From Halalkalibacter oceani (lineage in GTDB: Bacteria; Bacillota; Bacilli; Bacillales; Bacillaceae_D), in contig NZ_JAMBOL010000002.1 in assembly GCF_023715605.1 (NCBI RefSeq), forward strand, positions 62,001-126,000: a stretch of 64,000 nucleotides of DNA, given 5' to 3'. The notes beneath the pieces were generated by a model. It did not search any database, was not told where the DNA came from, and worked only from the letters and a program-made list of their open reading frames with translations. Positions 1 through 9,310 of this stretch are shown here, piece by piece; positions within the stretch are counted from its first letter, which is position 1; each line of letters begins with the position of its first letter. The translations under genes were made by a program, and so were the position numbers.

Positions 1-34
1 GAGATTGTTTTAATTGTTGAGGAGGAATAAAACG

Positions 35-751
35 ATGAAGATGATGGATGCAAATGAGATTATTAAATTTATTTCAGAAAGCGAAAAGAAAACCCCGGTA
101 AAAGTACATATTAAAGGCGATGTAGCCGGCATTGATTTCGGTGCGAATACAAAAACGTTTATTACAGGGAATGTCGGTGTTCTCTTTGGCGAATGGAGCG
201 ATATTGAGCCGGCATTGAAGGCGAACGAGTCGCGGATTGAAGATGTAGTCGTGGAAAACGACCGCCGCAACTCCGCGATTCCATTGCTTGATATGAAAAA
301 CATTCAAGCGCGTATCGAGCCGGGCGCGATCATCCGTGATCAAGTGGAAATCGGAAATAATGCCGTTATTATGATGGGGGCAAGCATTAATATTGGCGCG
401 GTTATCGGCGAAGGTACGATGATCGATATGAACGTAGTCCTCGGCGGACGAGCTACAGTCGGAAAGAACTGTCATATTGGAGCAGGTTCCGTGCTGGCCG
501 GCGTCATTGAGCCGCCTTCTGCGCAGCCGGTTATTGTTGAGGATGATGTCGTCATTGGCGCGAACTGTGTCGTGCTTGAAGGTGTGACTGTCGGAAAGGG
601 CGCCGTTGTCGCAGCTGGAGCTGTTGTGATTGAAGACGTGCCGCCAAACACGGTTGTCGCTGGTACACCTGCCCGTGTCATTAAAGAAATAGATGAAAAG
701 ACGAAAGGGAAGACCGAAATCAGACAAGAGCTTCGTCGTTTAAATGACTAA
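35..751 (+). CDS. dapH: tetrahydrodipicolinate N-acetyltransferase DapH
   Basis: Acetylates tetrahydrodipicolinate with acetyl-CoA, the first step of the acetylated diaminopimelate branch that feeds lysine and peptidoglycan synthesis; cytoplasmic. The 238-residue protein has a short alpha/beta N-terminal domain containing [10 protein letters not shown], then a left-handed beta-helix of hexapeptide repeats from about residue 90 to 205 ([14 protein letters not shown], ending [14 protein letters not shown]). It is nearly collinear with B. subtilis YkuQ. The ATG at 35 is chosen because GAGGAGG lies about 8 bases before it; an upstream in-frame start at 14 would place that site inside the gene. 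It is followed by two strong hairpins and then an aminotransferase and dapL, so the three probably serve one pathway. Call is near certain. Confidence 0.96.
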   Translation: MKMMDANEIIKFISESEKKTPVKVHIKGDVAGIDFGANTKTFITGNVGVLFGEWSDIEPALKANESRIEDVVVENDRRNSAIPLLDMKNIQARIEPGAIIRDQVEIGNNAVIMMGASINIGAVIGEGTMIDMNVVLGGRATVGKNCHIGAGSVLAGVIEPPSAQPVIVEDDVVIGANCVVLEGVTVGKGAVVAAGAVVIEDVPPNTVVAGTPARVIKEIDEKTKGKTEIRQELRRLND

Positions 752-775
752 AGAAAAATAGCATCTCATAAATAC

Positions 776-818
776 GGGGCTGTGTTAAAAGGGAAATCCT
801 CTCTTTTGACACGGCCCC
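776..818 (+). terminator. hairpin after dapH (relative of the repeat family)
   Basis: A 16-base arm starting GGGGCTGTG at 776 pairs with the arm ending CACGGCCCC at 818 through two wobble pairs. There is no U-tail, so it may be a partial terminator or processing site rather than a full stop. The left arm resembles the hairpins of the dispersed 3' element family described elsewhere in this window. Confidence 0.6.
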
Positions 819-880
819 GAAGCAACAAGTGGAGCCTGTGCAACGGTTGACCTGCGTGCTGCGGCTTCAGCTTTTCTTAA

Positions 881-916
881 AGGGTTGACCAAAAGCCGGG
901 CTTTTCGGACAACCCT
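881..916 (+). other. long hairpin in the leader of the dap aminotransferase
   Basis: AGGGTTGACC pairs with GGACAACCCT (one mismatch) and the inner AAAAGC pairs with GCTTTT around a CGG loop. It ends 34 bases before the GTG start of the next gene, so with the hairpin at 776-818 it separates dapH from the aminotransferase and could tune read-through. I see no lysine-riboswitch core. Confidence 0.55.
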
Positions 917-950
917 ATTTCCTTACAGAGCGTGAAAGGGGAAAACGACC

Positions 951-2159
951 GTGTCAAATTGGATTGAACGTGACAAGCAGGCTGTAATGTCGACATATGG
1001 CCGGCTGCCTATTGTGATAGCAAAAGGCGAGGGGAATTATTTAATCGATGAAGATGGAAAAAAATATTTGGATCTTTTCACCGGGTTGGCGGTAAACATT
1101 CTCGGACATTCTCATCCTGCGGTACTGAAGGCGTTACATGAACAGGGAGATCAATTTCTTCATATTTCAAATGTGTTCTACAATAAGCCGGCGATAACGC
1201 TTGCCGAAAAGCTGACAAAGCTCTCGATCGCCGGAAAGGTCTTCTTTACGAACTCTGGAGCCGAGTCTACCGAAGCGGCGGTTAAGCTGATTCATAAATG
1301 GACGAAGCGGCAGGGCGAGGAACGCCGGGGGATCGTCGTCATGAAGAAAAGCTTTCATGGCCGGACGCTCGGGGCGCTGAAGCTAACGAGACAGCCCGGT
1401 GTTTATCAGGACTTTCCGGTGACGGATGTCCCTGTTTATGAAGTTGAGCCAGGAGATTCAGCAGCGCTCGAAACGATTTTCCAGCAGCATCAGCCAGCGG
1501 CCATCATTGCCGAACCCTTGCTTGGTTCCGGGGGGATTGTGCCGCTAAGCAGCTCCTATTTACAAGCAATGGAAGCACTTTGTAGGCAATACGGGGTCCT
1601 TTTATGCATGGATGAAATCCAGACAGGCGTAGGCCGGACCGGCACTTTTTTTGCTTATCAGGATGCTGGAATTGAGCCGGATGTGATTTTGTTTGCAAAA
1701 GGGATTGGCGGCGGTCTGCCGCTTGGCGGAATTATTGCCGCCGAAAAGCTCGCTGATTTATTTCAGCCTGGCGATCATGGGACAACATTTGCACCATCGC
1801 CATTAAGCGCGGCTTTAGGCAATGCCGTGATAGATGTGCTGATCGGGCAGCAGCAGCTGGAGCGGGGCAAAGAGGCGGCGGACCTATTGCTGACGAGCAT
1901 TTACGAGCTGCAAAAGCGCTACCCTCATTTTATCAATGAGGTAAGAGGAAAAGGGATGATGCTCGGAATTGTGCTGGATCTGGAACCGGCACACGTAAAG
2001 GCGATTCAACGAGGATTGCTTGAGCAAGGTGTGATGGTCGATGTGACGCAGCAAACGATTATCCGCCTTTTGCCGCCGCTCACCTTGTCGGAAGAAGACA
2101 TCGAAGTCTTTATCACGAAGCTGGAGCAACAGCTGGCTGATGTTGGAGGCCGGTCATGA
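951..2159 (+). CDS. class-III (ArgD-like) aminotransferase, probable N-acetyl-LL-diaminopimelate aminotransferase
   Basis: PLP-dependent fold-type I aminotransferase of the acetylornithine/ornithine subgroup, 402 residues. Visible are the N-terminal [18 protein letters not shown], the phosphate-binding [11 protein letters not shown] (100-110), the cofactor-ring aspartate in [12 protein letters not shown] (D221) and the Schiff-base lysine in [13 protein letters not shown] (K250). It starts at a GTG preceded by AAAGGGG and its stop overlaps the dapL start by 4 bases (ATGA), so the two are translationally coupled. Sitting between dapH and dapL, it most likely makes N-acetyl-LL-diaminopimelate from glutamate. 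B. subtilis uses an unrelated class-I enzyme (PatA) for that step, while E. coli ArgD is known to have succinyl-DAP aminotransferase activity. A purely arginine-biosynthetic role is less likely because no arg genes are nearby. Confidence 0.8.
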   Translation: MSNWIERDKQAVMSTYGRLPIVIAKGEGNYLIDEDGKKYLDLFTGLAVNILGHSHPAVLKALHEQGDQFLHISNVFYNKPAITLAEKLTKLSIAGKVFFTNSGAESTEAAVKLIHKWTKRQGEERRGIVVMKKSFHGRTLGALKLTRQPGVYQDFPVTDVPVYEVEPGDSAALETIFQQHQPAAIIAEPLLGSGGIVPLSSSYLQAMEALCRQYGVLLCMDEIQTGVGRTGTFFAYQDAGIEPDVILFAKGIGGGLPLGGIIAAEKLADLFQPGDHGTTFAPSPLSAALGNAVIDVLIGQQQLERGKEAADLLLTSIYELQKRYPHFINEVRGKGMMLGIVLDLEPAHVKAIQRGLLEQGVMVDVTQQTIIRLLPPLTLSEEDIEVFITKLEQQLADVGGRS

Positions 2160-3310
2160 TTGCCGCAAACGAATTAGTGAAAATTCGCCGCGAGCTTCAT
2201 CAAATTCCGGAGCTCGGGTATCAGGAAATCAAGACACAGCGCTATTTGCTTGAGCGAATCAAGGACATGCGCCAGGATTTTTTGACGGTGGAAACATGGA
2301 GAACAGGAATTTTCGTCCATGTCAAAGGATCTGTTGGGACAAAAACAGTCGCATACCGGGCTGACATTGACGGATTGCCAATAGAAGAGCAGACAGGCTA
2401 TGCTGATTTTCGTTCGCGGCATGAAGGGGCGATGCACGCCTGCGGTCATGATTTCCATATGACGATTGCACTTGGCGTATTAAGCCATTTCGCCGAGCAG
2501 CAGCCCCGTGAAAATATGCTCTTTCTGTTTCAGCCGGCTGAGGAAGGACCTGGAGGCGCGCTGCCAATGCTGGAATCCGGGACGTTCAAAAAATGGTGGC
2601 CTGATGAAATGCTGGCGCTGCATATTGCGCCGGAGTACCCGGTTGGAACCGTTGCGACAAAGCCCGGTCTGCTTTTTGCCAATACGTCGGAGCTGTTCAT
2701 TACGTTGAAGGGAAAGGGAGGACACGCCGCTTATCCGCATACGGCAAATGATATGGTTGTCGCGGCCAGTCAGCTTGTAACCCAGCTTCAGACGATTGTC
2801 GCCCGCAATGTGAATCCGCTCGACGCCGGAGTCATTACGATTGGCGTGATTAAAGGCGGAACAAAGCAAAATATTATCGCGGAAACAGCGACGATTGAAG
2901 GCACTATTCGCACACGTTCAATTGACACGATGAAGCAGATTAAAGCGCGAATTGAAGCGCTGGTCGCTGGAATTGAAGTTGGTTTTGCTTGTAAGGCTTC
3001 CATTGATTATGGCGCCAACTACTGCCAGGTGTATAATGACGAAGCAAGCACCGCTGCTTTTATTGACTTCGCTAAGCGCTACGAGGCTGTTACCTTCGTC
3101 CGTGCTCCAGAAGCGATGACGGGGGAAGACTTCGGTTATTTTCTTGAGAAAATTCCGGGAATGATGTTTTGGCTCGGAGTTGAGAGTGAACATGGACTTC
3201 ATGATGCGCGGCTTGAGCCGAAAGAAGAGGCGATCAACGTAGCGGTCGACCTGCTTATCCGTTATTTGAAGGAAAGAGATCAAAACGGTTATAGAGGAGA
3301 GCATGAATAA
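2156..3310 (+). CDS. dapL: N-acetyldiaminopimelate deacetylase
   Basis: M20-family metallopeptidase of 384 residues (B. subtilis YkuR type) that removes acetate from N-acetyl-LL-diaminopimelate. Metal-binding signatures are [13 protein letters not shown] (about 66-78), HACGHDFHM (94-102), the catalytic AEEGPGG (about 128-134) and a C-terminal [11 protein letters not shown] region; the middle [12 protein letters not shown] belongs to the lid/dimerisation domain. The ATG overlaps the stop of the aminotransferase, so it is the distal gene of a dapH-aminotransferase-dapL set. Call is firm from motifs and context; the general family also contains hippurate hydrolase-like amidohydrolases, which is the only realistic alternative. 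Confidence 0.94.
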   Translation: MIAANELVKIRRELHQIPELGYQEIKTQRYLLERIKDMRQDFLTVETWRTGIFVHVKGSVGTKTVAYRADIDGLPIEEQTGYADFRSRHEGAMHACGHDFHMTIALGVLSHFAEQQPRENMLFLFQPAEEGPGGALPMLESGTFKKWWPDEMLALHIAPEYPVGTVATKPGLLFANTSELFITLKGKGGHAAYPHTANDMVVAASQLVTQLQTIVARNVNPLDAGVITIGVIKGGTKQNIIAETATIEGTIRTRSIDTMKQIKARIEALVAGIEVGFACKASIDYGANYCQVYNDEASTAAFIDFAKRYEAVTFVRAPEAMTGEDFGYFLEKIPGMMFWLGVESEHGLHDARLEPKEEAINVAVDLLIRYLKERDQNGYRGEHE

Positions 3311-3372
3311 TTTTCGCTGAACGGGAAACCGTAAGGAGTGCTACTACACTACTTACGGAGGTGCAATATAAC

Positions 3373-3630
3373 ATGGCGAAGAAAATTGGGGTAGAACAGT
3401 CATTAACAGCGGTGCAGCAGGAGCTGGAGCAAATGGGGTATGAGGTTGTGCCATTACAGCAGGAAACAGACGCCAATGGCTGCGACTGCTGCGTCATCAC
3501 TGGTGGCGACCAGAATGTGATGGGCGTTCAAGATGCCGCTATTCAAGGCTCTGTCATTAATGCCCACGGGATGAGTGCGCAGGAAGTTTGCCAGATGGTT
3601 GAGCAGAAGGTCAACCAACAACAAGCTTAA
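3373..3630 (+). CDS. ykuS: UPF0180 family protein YkuS
   Basis: Small cytoplasmic protein of 85 residues beginning [12 protein letters not shown], with a conserved [16 protein letters not shown] segment and a C-terminal [10 protein letters not shown]. This is the UPF0180/YkuS family, widespread in Bacillus and of unknown function; the paired cysteines in CDCC suggest metal binding or redox chemistry but nothing more can be said. The ATG at 3373 is preferred to a GTG at 3361 because GGAGGTG overlaps the latter and lies 9 bases before the former. Its place directly after dapL matches the B. subtilis order. Confidence 0.9.
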   Translation: MAKKIGVEQSLTAVQQELEQMGYEVVPLQQETDANGCDCCVITGGDQNVMGVQDAAIQGSVINAHGMSAQEVCQMVEQKVNQQQA

Positions 3631-3726
3631 TCGGGAGAAGGCTAAGCCGAAACGTTGCGGTCAGCAAGCGGATCGGCGGTTTCCAGAGGGCGTCGGTTCT
3701 GCATAAAAACCGGCTTTGGCATGTGA

Positions 3727-3765
3727 GGGTGGGGTAAAAGGGGAAAACAACCATTTATCCCACCC
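3727..3765. terminator. terminator between ykuS and ykuT
   Basis: GGGTGGGGTAAA pairs with TTTATCCCACCC in the gap between the convergent genes ykuS and ykuT. A U-rich stretch follows on the plus strand, so it most likely ends ykuS transcription. Confidence 0.6.
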
Positions 3766-3793
3766 TTCTTTCATTTGTCGGTAGATCCTCTTT

Positions 3794-4624
3794 CTATTTT
3801 TCGATATACACTTGATGTGGAAAAGGGATTTCAATATTATTGGCATCTAACGCTTCTTTCAACTCTTTCCGCAGCTTGCGCTCGACCGCCCATTGCGCCA
3901 TATTTTCTGTTTTGGCGATAATCCGCAAAACGACATCTGAATCTCCGAGACCTTGAACGCCGATCACGTTCGGGCCTTCCTTGATTGTCGGGTCCTCGGC
4001 GGCAATCCGGTCGCATGCCTGCTGCAAAACAGCAATCGCATGATCGATGTTATCATCATAGGATATACTAATATCGACCAGAGCGCGCATATTGCCGCGT
4101 GAATGATTGCTGACGCTGCTAATATCACGATTAGGAATAAAATGCAATGTGCCGTCAAATCCTCTTATTTGCGTCGTGCGTAAACCGACTTCTTCAACGA
4201 CGCCGTCCACACCGCCTGCTGTCACATAGTCGTCAACATCGATTTGTTTTTCAAGTAAGAGAAAAAAGCCAGTTACGACATCGCTGACGAGACCTTGAGC
4301 ACCGAAGCCGATCGCCAGACCGATGACGCCGGCACCGGCAATCAATCCAGTTGGATTTAAGCCAAAGATGCTGATGACGATCGTGATAAATACAAAGATA
4401 AGAACGTAGGAGAACGCATTTACCGAGAGCTTCTGTAATGTTTGCACCCGTCCTGCCGACATATTTTTCTGTCTTTCCATTTTTGAGAATGTGCCGCGAA
4501 TCAGTCTTGTTCCGATCGAGCGGGCAATAAAAAAGGCAATAATCGCCAGAATAACCTGGCCAATGATCATCGCGATCCCGAGCAGAAAAGCCCCTTCCGT
4601 CCAATTGTTCAGCCATTGTGACAT
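3794..4624 (-). CDS. ykuT: MscS-family mechanosensitive channel YkuT
   Basis: Inner-membrane small-conductance mechanosensitive channel of 276 residues. Three hydrophobic segments occupy about residues 15-38, 65-87 and 92-115; the third is the pore helix with the Gly/Ala pattern [23 protein letters not shown] typical of MscS TM3 (quoted here as two parts: [16 protein letters not shown] and AQGLVSD). The soluble beta domain follows ([35 protein letters not shown]). ATG is preceded by GGAGTGG. It is convergent with ykuS and divergent from ykuU, as in B. subtilis. It should release solutes during hypo-osmotic shock. Confidence 0.92.
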   Translation of the reverse strand: MSQWLNNWTEGAFLLGIAMIIGQVILAIIAFFIARSIGTRLIRGTFSKMERQKNMSAGRVQTLQKLSVNAFSYVLIFVFITIVISIFGLNPTGLIAGAGVIGLAIGFGAQGLVSDVVTGFFLLLEKQIDVDDYVTAGGVDGVVEEVGLRTTQIRGFDGTLHFIPNRDISSVSNHSRGNMRALVDISISYDDNIDHAIAVLQQACDRIAAEDPTIKEGPNVIGVQGLGDSDVVLRIIAKTENMAQWAVERKLRKELKEALDANNIEIPFPHQVYIEK

Positions 4625-4878
4625 CTAACCACTCCTTATGTAAAATATAACCGATCTGTCTATCTTTAAACTTTACACCGCACAATCCTAGCATAAAAAA
4701 AGTGTTCACTCAACCGTAACAAAGTTGCAAATGAGAATCATCGAGCATATGCTTCGCTTTTTAAGGAAATCATTGCTATAATAATTGATGGAATCGCCGT
4801 TTAAATAAAGGAAGAACGGGTATAATACAATTGCTGCATTTCTTTGAAGCAGTAGTTTATATTGATTATTAGTTAATA

Positions 4879-4907
4879 TTGACTAGTAAGTAATCTTCTT
4901 TTATAAT
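4879..4907 (+). promoter_or_regulatory. sigma-A promoter of ykuU
   Basis: TTGACT (4879-4884), a 17-base spacer and a consensus TATAAT (4902-4907), 46 bases before the ykuU start. The rest of the 328-base gap 4625-4952 is AT-rich; it contains no convincing gene, only a loose TGAGAATCAT Fur-like half match near 4734 that I do not trust. Confidence 0.85.
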
Positions 4908-4952
4908 GACGGCGAAGGGAAAAAATAATTTTATTTTGGGAGGTTTTTACAT

Positions 4953-5504
4953 ATGACAGATAAGCGAATGGTAGCTAAGCAAGCACCAAGATTTGAAATG
5001 GATGCTGTAATGCCGAATAAAGAGTTCGGTAAGGTAAGCCTTGAAGAAAACATGAAAAATGACAAGTGGACTGTCCTCTTCTTCTATCCAATGGACTTCA
5101 CTTTCGTTTGTCCGACAGAAATTACGTCGCTAAGCGACCGTTTTGATGAGTTCGAGGATCTTGATGCGGAAGTAATCGGCGTATCAACAGATACGATTCA
5201 CACTCACAAAGCATGGATCAACACATCTCGTGATGATAACGGACTTGGTGATTTGAAATATCCGCTTGCTGCTGATACAAACCACACTGTAGCACGCGAC
5301 TATGGCGTATTGATTGAAGAAGAAGGGGTTGCTCTTCGTGGCCTGTTCATTATCAGCCCTGAAGGCGAGTTAATGTACTCTGTTGTAAACCATAACAACA
5401 TCGGCCGTGATGTGGATGAAACACTCCGCGTTCTTCAAGCATTACAAACTGGTGGACTATGCCCGGCCAACTGGAAGCCAGGTCAAGCAACGCTTAACGT
5501 GTAA
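4953..5504 (+). CDS. ykuU: typical 2-Cys peroxiredoxin YkuU
   Basis: AhpC/Prx1-type peroxiredoxin, 183 residues, which reduces peroxides in the cytoplasm. The peroxidatic cysteine is C53 in FTFVCPTEI and the resolving cysteine C170 in GGLCPANW near the C-terminus, giving the VCP...CPA signature of typical 2-Cys enzymes. The ATG has GGGAGG 9 bases upstream and a strong sigma-A promoter sits in the gap. Directly downstream, after a hairpin, is the thiol-disulfide protein ykuV, a plausible electron donor or partner. Order matches B. subtilis ykuU-ykuV. Confidence 0.94.
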   Translation: MTDKRMVAKQAPRFEMDAVMPNKEFGKVSLEENMKNDKWTVLFFYPMDFTFVCPTEITSLSDRFDEFEDLDAEVIGVSTDTIHTHKAWINTSRDDNGLGDLKYPLAADTNHTVARDYGVLIEEEGVALRGLFIISPEGELMYSVVNHNNIGRDVDETLRVLQALQTGGLCPANWKPGQATLNV

Positions 5505-5519
5505 AGATGGGTGAAAGAA

Positions 5520-5561
5520 GGGGGTGTCTCATCAAGGCTTTCATGCCTGTGGGACACCCCC
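5520..5561 (+). terminator. hairpin between ykuU and ykuV
   Basis: GGGGGTGTC (5520-5528) pairs perfectly with GACACCCCC (5553-5561); no U-tail follows, so it may attenuate rather than stop transcription into ykuV. Confidence 0.55.
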
Positions 5562-5612
5562 GCTCCCTTCCGGCTACAATAAATGAACATACAGGAATAG
5601 GAGGCTTTTTCG

Positions 5613-6065
5613 ATGGCGCTTAAATTACGCTCACAAATGCCTGAACTTGATGGCGCAACAACCTGGTTAAATGGTGAATATACAAAGAGTGATCTAATTG
5701 GAAACAAACCGACATTGATTCATTTTTGGTCAATTAGCTGCGGCTTATGTAAGGAAGCAATGCCAAATGTGAATGAATTTCGTGATCAATACGAAGACAA
5801 GTTAAATGTGGTCGCTGTTCATATGCCTCGATCTGAAAAGGATTTAGACCTTGATGAAATTAAAAAGGTCGCCGAGGAGCATAATATTTCTCAGCCGATT
5901 TTCGTTGATAGTGAACATAAGCTGACAGACGCGTTTGAAAATGAATACGTTCCAGCTTACTATGTATTTGACGAAGAAGGTCAGCTTCGCCACTTTCAAG
6001 CGGGCGGCGGCGGCATGAAAATGCTGACAAAGCGTGTGAACCGCGTGTTAGGTATTAAAGAATAA
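5613..6065 (+). CDS. ykuV: thiol-disulfide oxidoreductase YkuV
   Basis: Thioredoxin-fold protein of 150 residues with the redox motif CGLC at C43-C46 in FWSISCGLCKEAMP and the cis-proline segment NEYVPAYYVFDEEG. It has no signal peptide, so it works in the cytoplasm, unlike the membrane-anchored ResA group. It is the partner gene of ykuU and probably shuttles electrons to or from it. ATG has AGGAGG 8 bases upstream. It is followed by a short copy of the dispersed 3' element. Confidence 0.92.
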   Translation: MALKLRSQMPELDGATTWLNGEYTKSDLIGNKPTLIHFWSISCGLCKEAMPNVNEFRDQYEDKLNVVAVHMPRSEKDLDLDEIKKVAEEHNISQPIFVDSEHKLTDAFENEYVPAYYVFDEEGQLRHFQAGGGGMKMLTKRVNRVLGIKE

Positions 6066-6085
6066 GCGAATAATGCATCGGCTTT

Positions 6086-6175
6086 GAGGGGGCTGGGATA
6101 AAAGGTTGTTTTTTACCTTTTCCCAGCCCCTTAAGCATTGCCACTAGGTCCAAAGCTAATTTTATCTCTAAGGTT
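6086..6175 (+). repeat. dispersed 3' element, copy D (internally deleted)
   Basis: Hairpin GGGGCTGGG...CCCAGCCCC (6088-6130) followed by TTAAGCATTGCC, AGGTCCAAAGCTA and a degenerate tail. Compared with the full element it lacks everything from AATGAGCGG to the base before CATTGCC, that is, the two inner helices. It lies sense to ykuV, 20 bases after its stop. Confidence 0.8.
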
Positions 6176-6238
6176 CTCCCCTTTTTTTTCTTTCCTTTTT
6201 CTATTTATAGATAACTGAAAAAGGAAGGGGAGTGGGGA

Positions 6239-6922
6239 ATGAAAATTGTTGATAAACGTCATTCACTTACCGTACATGGCGCTCGATATTATAAAAGGCG
6301 GACGCGCCGCGACATTCAATTTATTGCGATTCATCATAGTGCGACTGTAAGCGGCAGTGCAGAAGCTTTCGCTGCTTACCACGTTACTCAGCTCGGCTGG
6401 CCGGGGATTGGCTATCATTATGTGGTGGACAAGAAAGGGGTAATCAGCTGGTGTCATTCGGTCGAGACGGTCAGCTATCATGTTGGCAACAGCAACGCGG
6501 GGGCGATCGGGATTTGCCTCGTCGGTGACTTTCGTCAAGAACGGCTACAGCCGGTTCAGCGGGCTGCTGCTGTTGCATTAACAAAAAGCTTGATGCAGGA
6601 GCTGGGTATCCCGAAAGAGCGCGTGCTGGGTCATCAGGAGTTTCCTGGCTATCAATGGAAAGCTTGTCCTGCTTTTTCGATGAGTGAATTTCGCCGTGAA
6701 CTAACGAAGGGTGGAACGAAAGCACTTTTTTCAAAAGGAGATAAAGGGCCGGAGGTGAAAGCGATACAGCAGAGGCTAAAAGAGCTTGGATTTTCACCGG
6801 GTCCGATCGACGGAATGTACGGACCGCAAACCGCTGCCGCTGTTATCCGCTTCCAACAGCAGGCGGGAATTGCCGTCGATGGAATTACCGGTCCGGAAAC
6901 ATGGGGCCGGTTATTTGGATAA
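6239..6922 (+). CDS. N-acetylmuramoyl-L-alanine amidase with peptidoglycan-binding domain
   Basis: Two-domain lytic enzyme of 227 residues. Residues about 25-150 are an Amidase_2 (zinc amidase) domain: IAIHHSAT supplies the first zinc histidines, GYHYVVDKKG follows, and LGHQEFPGYQWKACP carries the distal histidine, lysine and cysteine. Residues about 163-225 are one PG_binding_1 repeat (SKGDKGPEVKAIQQRLKE, DGMYGPQTAAAVIRFQQ). There is no signal peptide, as in phage-type endolysins and in mother-cell lysis enzymes such as CwlC, so release may depend on holin-like export or cell lysis. AAGGAAGGGG precedes the ATG. No phage genes surround it. It sits where B. subtilis has rok. Confidence 0.88.
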   Translation: MKIVDKRHSLTVHGARYYKRRTRRDIQFIAIHHSATVSGSAEAFAAYHVTQLGWPGIGYHYVVDKKGVISWCHSVETVSYHVGNSNAGAIGICLVGDFRQERLQPVQRAAAVALTKSLMQELGIPKERVLGHQEFPGYQWKACPAFSMSEFRRELTKGGTKALFSKGDKGPEVKAIQQRLKELGFSPGPIDGMYGPQTAAAVIRFQQQAGIAVDGITGPETWGRLFG

Positions 6923-6930
6923 AGAGAGAA

Positions 6931-7040
6931 AAGAGCTTGAGACAAAACTAGCTTTGGACTTTAAAAGATCGTGGCGGTTCCGCTCATTGCTTAGAGAGGC
7001 TGGGAAAAAGGTCAAAAAACAACCTATTGTCCCAGCCTCC
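6931..7040 (-). repeat. dispersed 3' element, copy E (inner helix deleted)
   Basis: Minus-strand copy, downstream of and sense to rnjA, in the convergent gap with the amidase. Read on the minus strand: hairpin GGCTGGGAC.../...CCCAGCCTCT, AAGCAATGAGCGGAACC, GCCACGATCTTTTAAAG, then directly GTCCAAAGCTAG and CTCAAGCTCTT. The inner hairpin and GTGGC...GCCATTGCC arm of the full element are missing as one block. Confidence 0.85.
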
Positions 7041-7062
7041 TTTGGCGTGAAGCTATGCTGCT

Positions 7063-8730
7063 TCACACTTCCATGATAATCGGAAGGATCATCGGTCTGC
7101 GCTTTGTCCGTTCGTATAAAAACGGACTTAGTAAATCGGTAATTTCATTTTTAATTTCAGACCATTGCGTCGTCTTTCTTTCCATAACACTGTCCAAATG
7201 AGCAGATAACAGCTTCTGCGCTTCATTAATTAAGTCGCTCGACTCTCTCATGTAGACAAACCCGCGGGAGATTAAATCAGGACCGGCTGTTACTTTGAAT
7301 TCCTTCATGTTCAAGCTGACGACGACGACGACCAGCCCTTCCTCTGAAAGAATGCGGCGGTCACGTAAAACGATATTTCCGATATCGCCAATTCCATTTC
7401 CGTCGACGTAGACAGAACCGGATGGAATCTTTCCGACAACTCCGGCTTCATCAGGGTGAAGGGCGAGGACATCGCCATTTTCCATAATAAAGCTGTTCTT
7501 TTCGTCAACTCCACAATCCTTGGCTAATCTAATATGCATTTTAAGCATCCGGTATTCACCGTGGATCGGCATAAAGTATTGCGGCTTCATTAAACGAAGC
7601 ATCAGCTTTTGCTCTTCCTGGCCGCCGTGTCCGGATGTGTGAATGTCATTGAGTGGTCCGCTAATAACGTCAGCCCCGGCACGGTAAAGCTGGTTGATCG
7701 TCTTGCTGACGCTTAGTGTGTTCCCCGGAATCGGAGAAGACGAAAAGACGACGGTGTCGCCGGGAATGATCTGAATTTGGCGATGCGTCCCATTTGCAAT
7801 TCGGGAAAGCGCCGCCATCGGTTCTCCCTGACTTCCCGTACATAAAATCGTGACTTGATTATCAGGAAGCTTGTTCAATTGGGACGTTTCGATAAACGTG
7901 TTCTTCGGCGCGTGAATATAGCCCAGCTCCTGTCCGATTGTTAACGCTGATTCCATACTTCTGCCAAACACCGCTATTTTTCGTCCGTGATGGACGGCTG
8001 CTTCGACGACCTGCTGCAGGCGGTGAATGTTTGAGGCAAATGTCGCAAAAATAATCCGGCCATCGACCTTGCGGAAAATCGAGTCAATGCTTTCGCCGAC
8101 TTTTCGCTCCGACATCGTGAAATCAGGGATTTCACTGTTCGTACTATCTGAAAGCAAGCAGAGCACGCCTTCTTCACCGATCTTTGCCATTTTCGTCAAG
8201 TTGGCAGGCTCTCCGACCGGAGTGAAGTCGAATTTGAAATCCCCGGTATGGACGACGTTGCCGGGAGGCGTCTTGACGACGATTCCATAAGAATCAGGGA
8301 TGCTGTGAGTCGTCCGGAAGAACGTCACTGATGTTTTCGCGAACTTGACGATCTGATCTTCATGAATTTCATGAAACTTTGCTTTACGCAACAGTCCATG
8401 TTCCTCCAGCTTGCCTTTTAATAAGCCTAACGCCAGCTTGCCGCCGTAAATGGGCACATTTATTTCCCGCAGAAGATAGGGAATGCCACCGATATGGTCT
8501 TCATGTCCGTGCGTGATAAAAAGACCTTTGATTTTATCCTCGTTCTTCACTAAATACGTGTAGTCGGGAATGACATAATCGATTCCGAGAAGCTCGTCCT
8601 CTGGAAACTTAATTCCGGCATCGATTAAAATGATTTCATCCTGAAATTGGACCGCGTACGTGTTCTTGCCAATTTCGCCTAAACCGCCAAGTGCAAAGAC
8701 GGCTGTCTGATTGTTTTTAACTTGCTTCAT
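7063..8730 (-). CDS. rnjA: ribonuclease J1
   Basis: Essential 5'-3' exo- and endoribonuclease of the metallo-beta-lactamase/beta-CASP family, 555 residues, central to mRNA decay and rRNA maturation. The metal-binding motif HGHEDHIGG is at 74-82, with [15 protein letters not shown] before it; DSTNSE and the beta-CASP region (about 210-370, [26 protein letters not shown]) follow, then the C-terminal dimerisation domain. It starts 3 bases after rpoY, so the two form one operon as in B. subtilis ykzG-ykqC. It is convergent with the amidase gene, with an element copy between them. Confidence 0.97.
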   Translation of the reverse strand: MKQVKNNQTAVFALGGLGEIGKNTYAVQFQDEIILIDAGIKFPEDELLGIDYVIPDYTYLVKNEDKIKGLFITHGHEDHIGGIPYLLREINVPIYGGKLALGLLKGKLEEHGLLRKAKFHEIHEDQIVKFAKTSVTFFRTTHSIPDSYGIVVKTPPGNVVHTGDFKFDFTPVGEPANLTKMAKIGEEGVLCLLSDSTNSEIPDFTMSERKVGESIDSIFRKVDGRIIFATFASNIHRLQQVVEAAVHHGRKIAVFGRSMESALTIGQELGYIHAPKNTFIETSQLNKLPDNQVTILCTGSQGEPMAALSRIANGTHRQIQIIPGDTVVFSSSPIPGNTLSVSKTINQLYRAGADVISGPLNDIHTSGHGGQEEQKLMLRLMKPQYFMPIHGEYRMLKMHIRLAKDCGVDEKNSFIMENGDVLALHPDEAGVVGKIPSGSVYVDGNGIGDIGNIVLRDRRILSEEGLVVVVVSLNMKEFKVTAGPDLISRGFVYMRESSDLINEAQKLLSAHLDSVMERKTTQWSEIKNEITDLLSPFLYERTKRRPMILPIIMEV

Positions 8731-8733
8731 ATA

Positions 8734-8943
8734 TTATAACGACTCCACTTTGAAATCTTCTTTGTTTTCTTCATACTCCAAAAACGCACCAGAGATTGGC
8801 GTTATAAATTCGATGTTGTATTTACGCGGGGCAAGCTTTCTACGCACGTCAGCTTCCGATTCCGCCTCCACATAAATTGCTTCTGTGTATTCCCGTACAG
8901 GCACTTCTTTAAAATTCTCTTGAAAAAACACTTTATAAATCAT
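8734..8943 (-). CDS. rpoY: RNA polymerase epsilon subunit (RpoY, YkzG)
   Basis: Small acidic RNA polymerase-associated subunit of 69 residues found in Firmicutes (DUF1447). The sequence runs [20 protein letters not shown] to [20 protein letters not shown], matching the B. subtilis protein in length and in the EFITP-GAFLEYE block. AGGAGAGG precedes the ATG. It is the first gene of the rpoY-rnjA operon and its start faces ykrA. The gap 8944-9310 between the divergent genes (367 bases) is AT-rich, has possible TATAAT-like elements on both strands, and shows no further gene. Confidence 0.95.
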   Translation of the reverse strand: MIYKVFFQENFKEVPVREYTEAIYVEAESEADVRRKLAPRKYNIEFITPISGAFLEYEENKEDFKVESL

Positions 8944-9310
8944 AGTTCTACCTCTCCTTACCGTTGGTTATATTTTCATTATAAAGCAAATATAGCACTA
9001 TTTCATGTTTTTCTTTTGACGCCTTGGAAGAACGGCTGCTTCAACCGCCATTTTTCACATAACCAACGTACATTATACTTCAATAAGTCTATTTTTTGGT
9101 AAAAGCTGCCGACAGCCTTTTATAATTTTTTTGCGAAGTTTTTTTAACATGATTCCATTCCTCCTTAACAAAGATTTTAAGTTCCAAACGTGTCCAACCA
9201 GAGAGGTTTTTGTTATGCTTAGTATGTGTGAACCGATTATAATCTGTTCAAGGAAATGGCTGGAAGTTTCTTTGAAGAGTGAACGAGAGATAGAAAGTGG
9301 GGAGAAAAAA

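Noticed and set aside
74-727. Long minus-strand frame opposite dapH
   Set aside because: Shadow of a strongly coding gene; no ribosome site and no recognisable family.
752-950. Lysine riboswitch between dapH and the aminotransferase
   Set aside because: Length is suitable, but the conserved L-box core and its five-helix layout are not visible.
4733-4752. Fur box before ykuU
   Set aside because: Only one half-site (TGAGAATCAT) resembles the consensus; the second half does not match.
6239-6922. Prophage remnant around the amidase
   Set aside because: No holin, tail, integrase or terminase genes nearby; flanking genes keep the chromosomal order.
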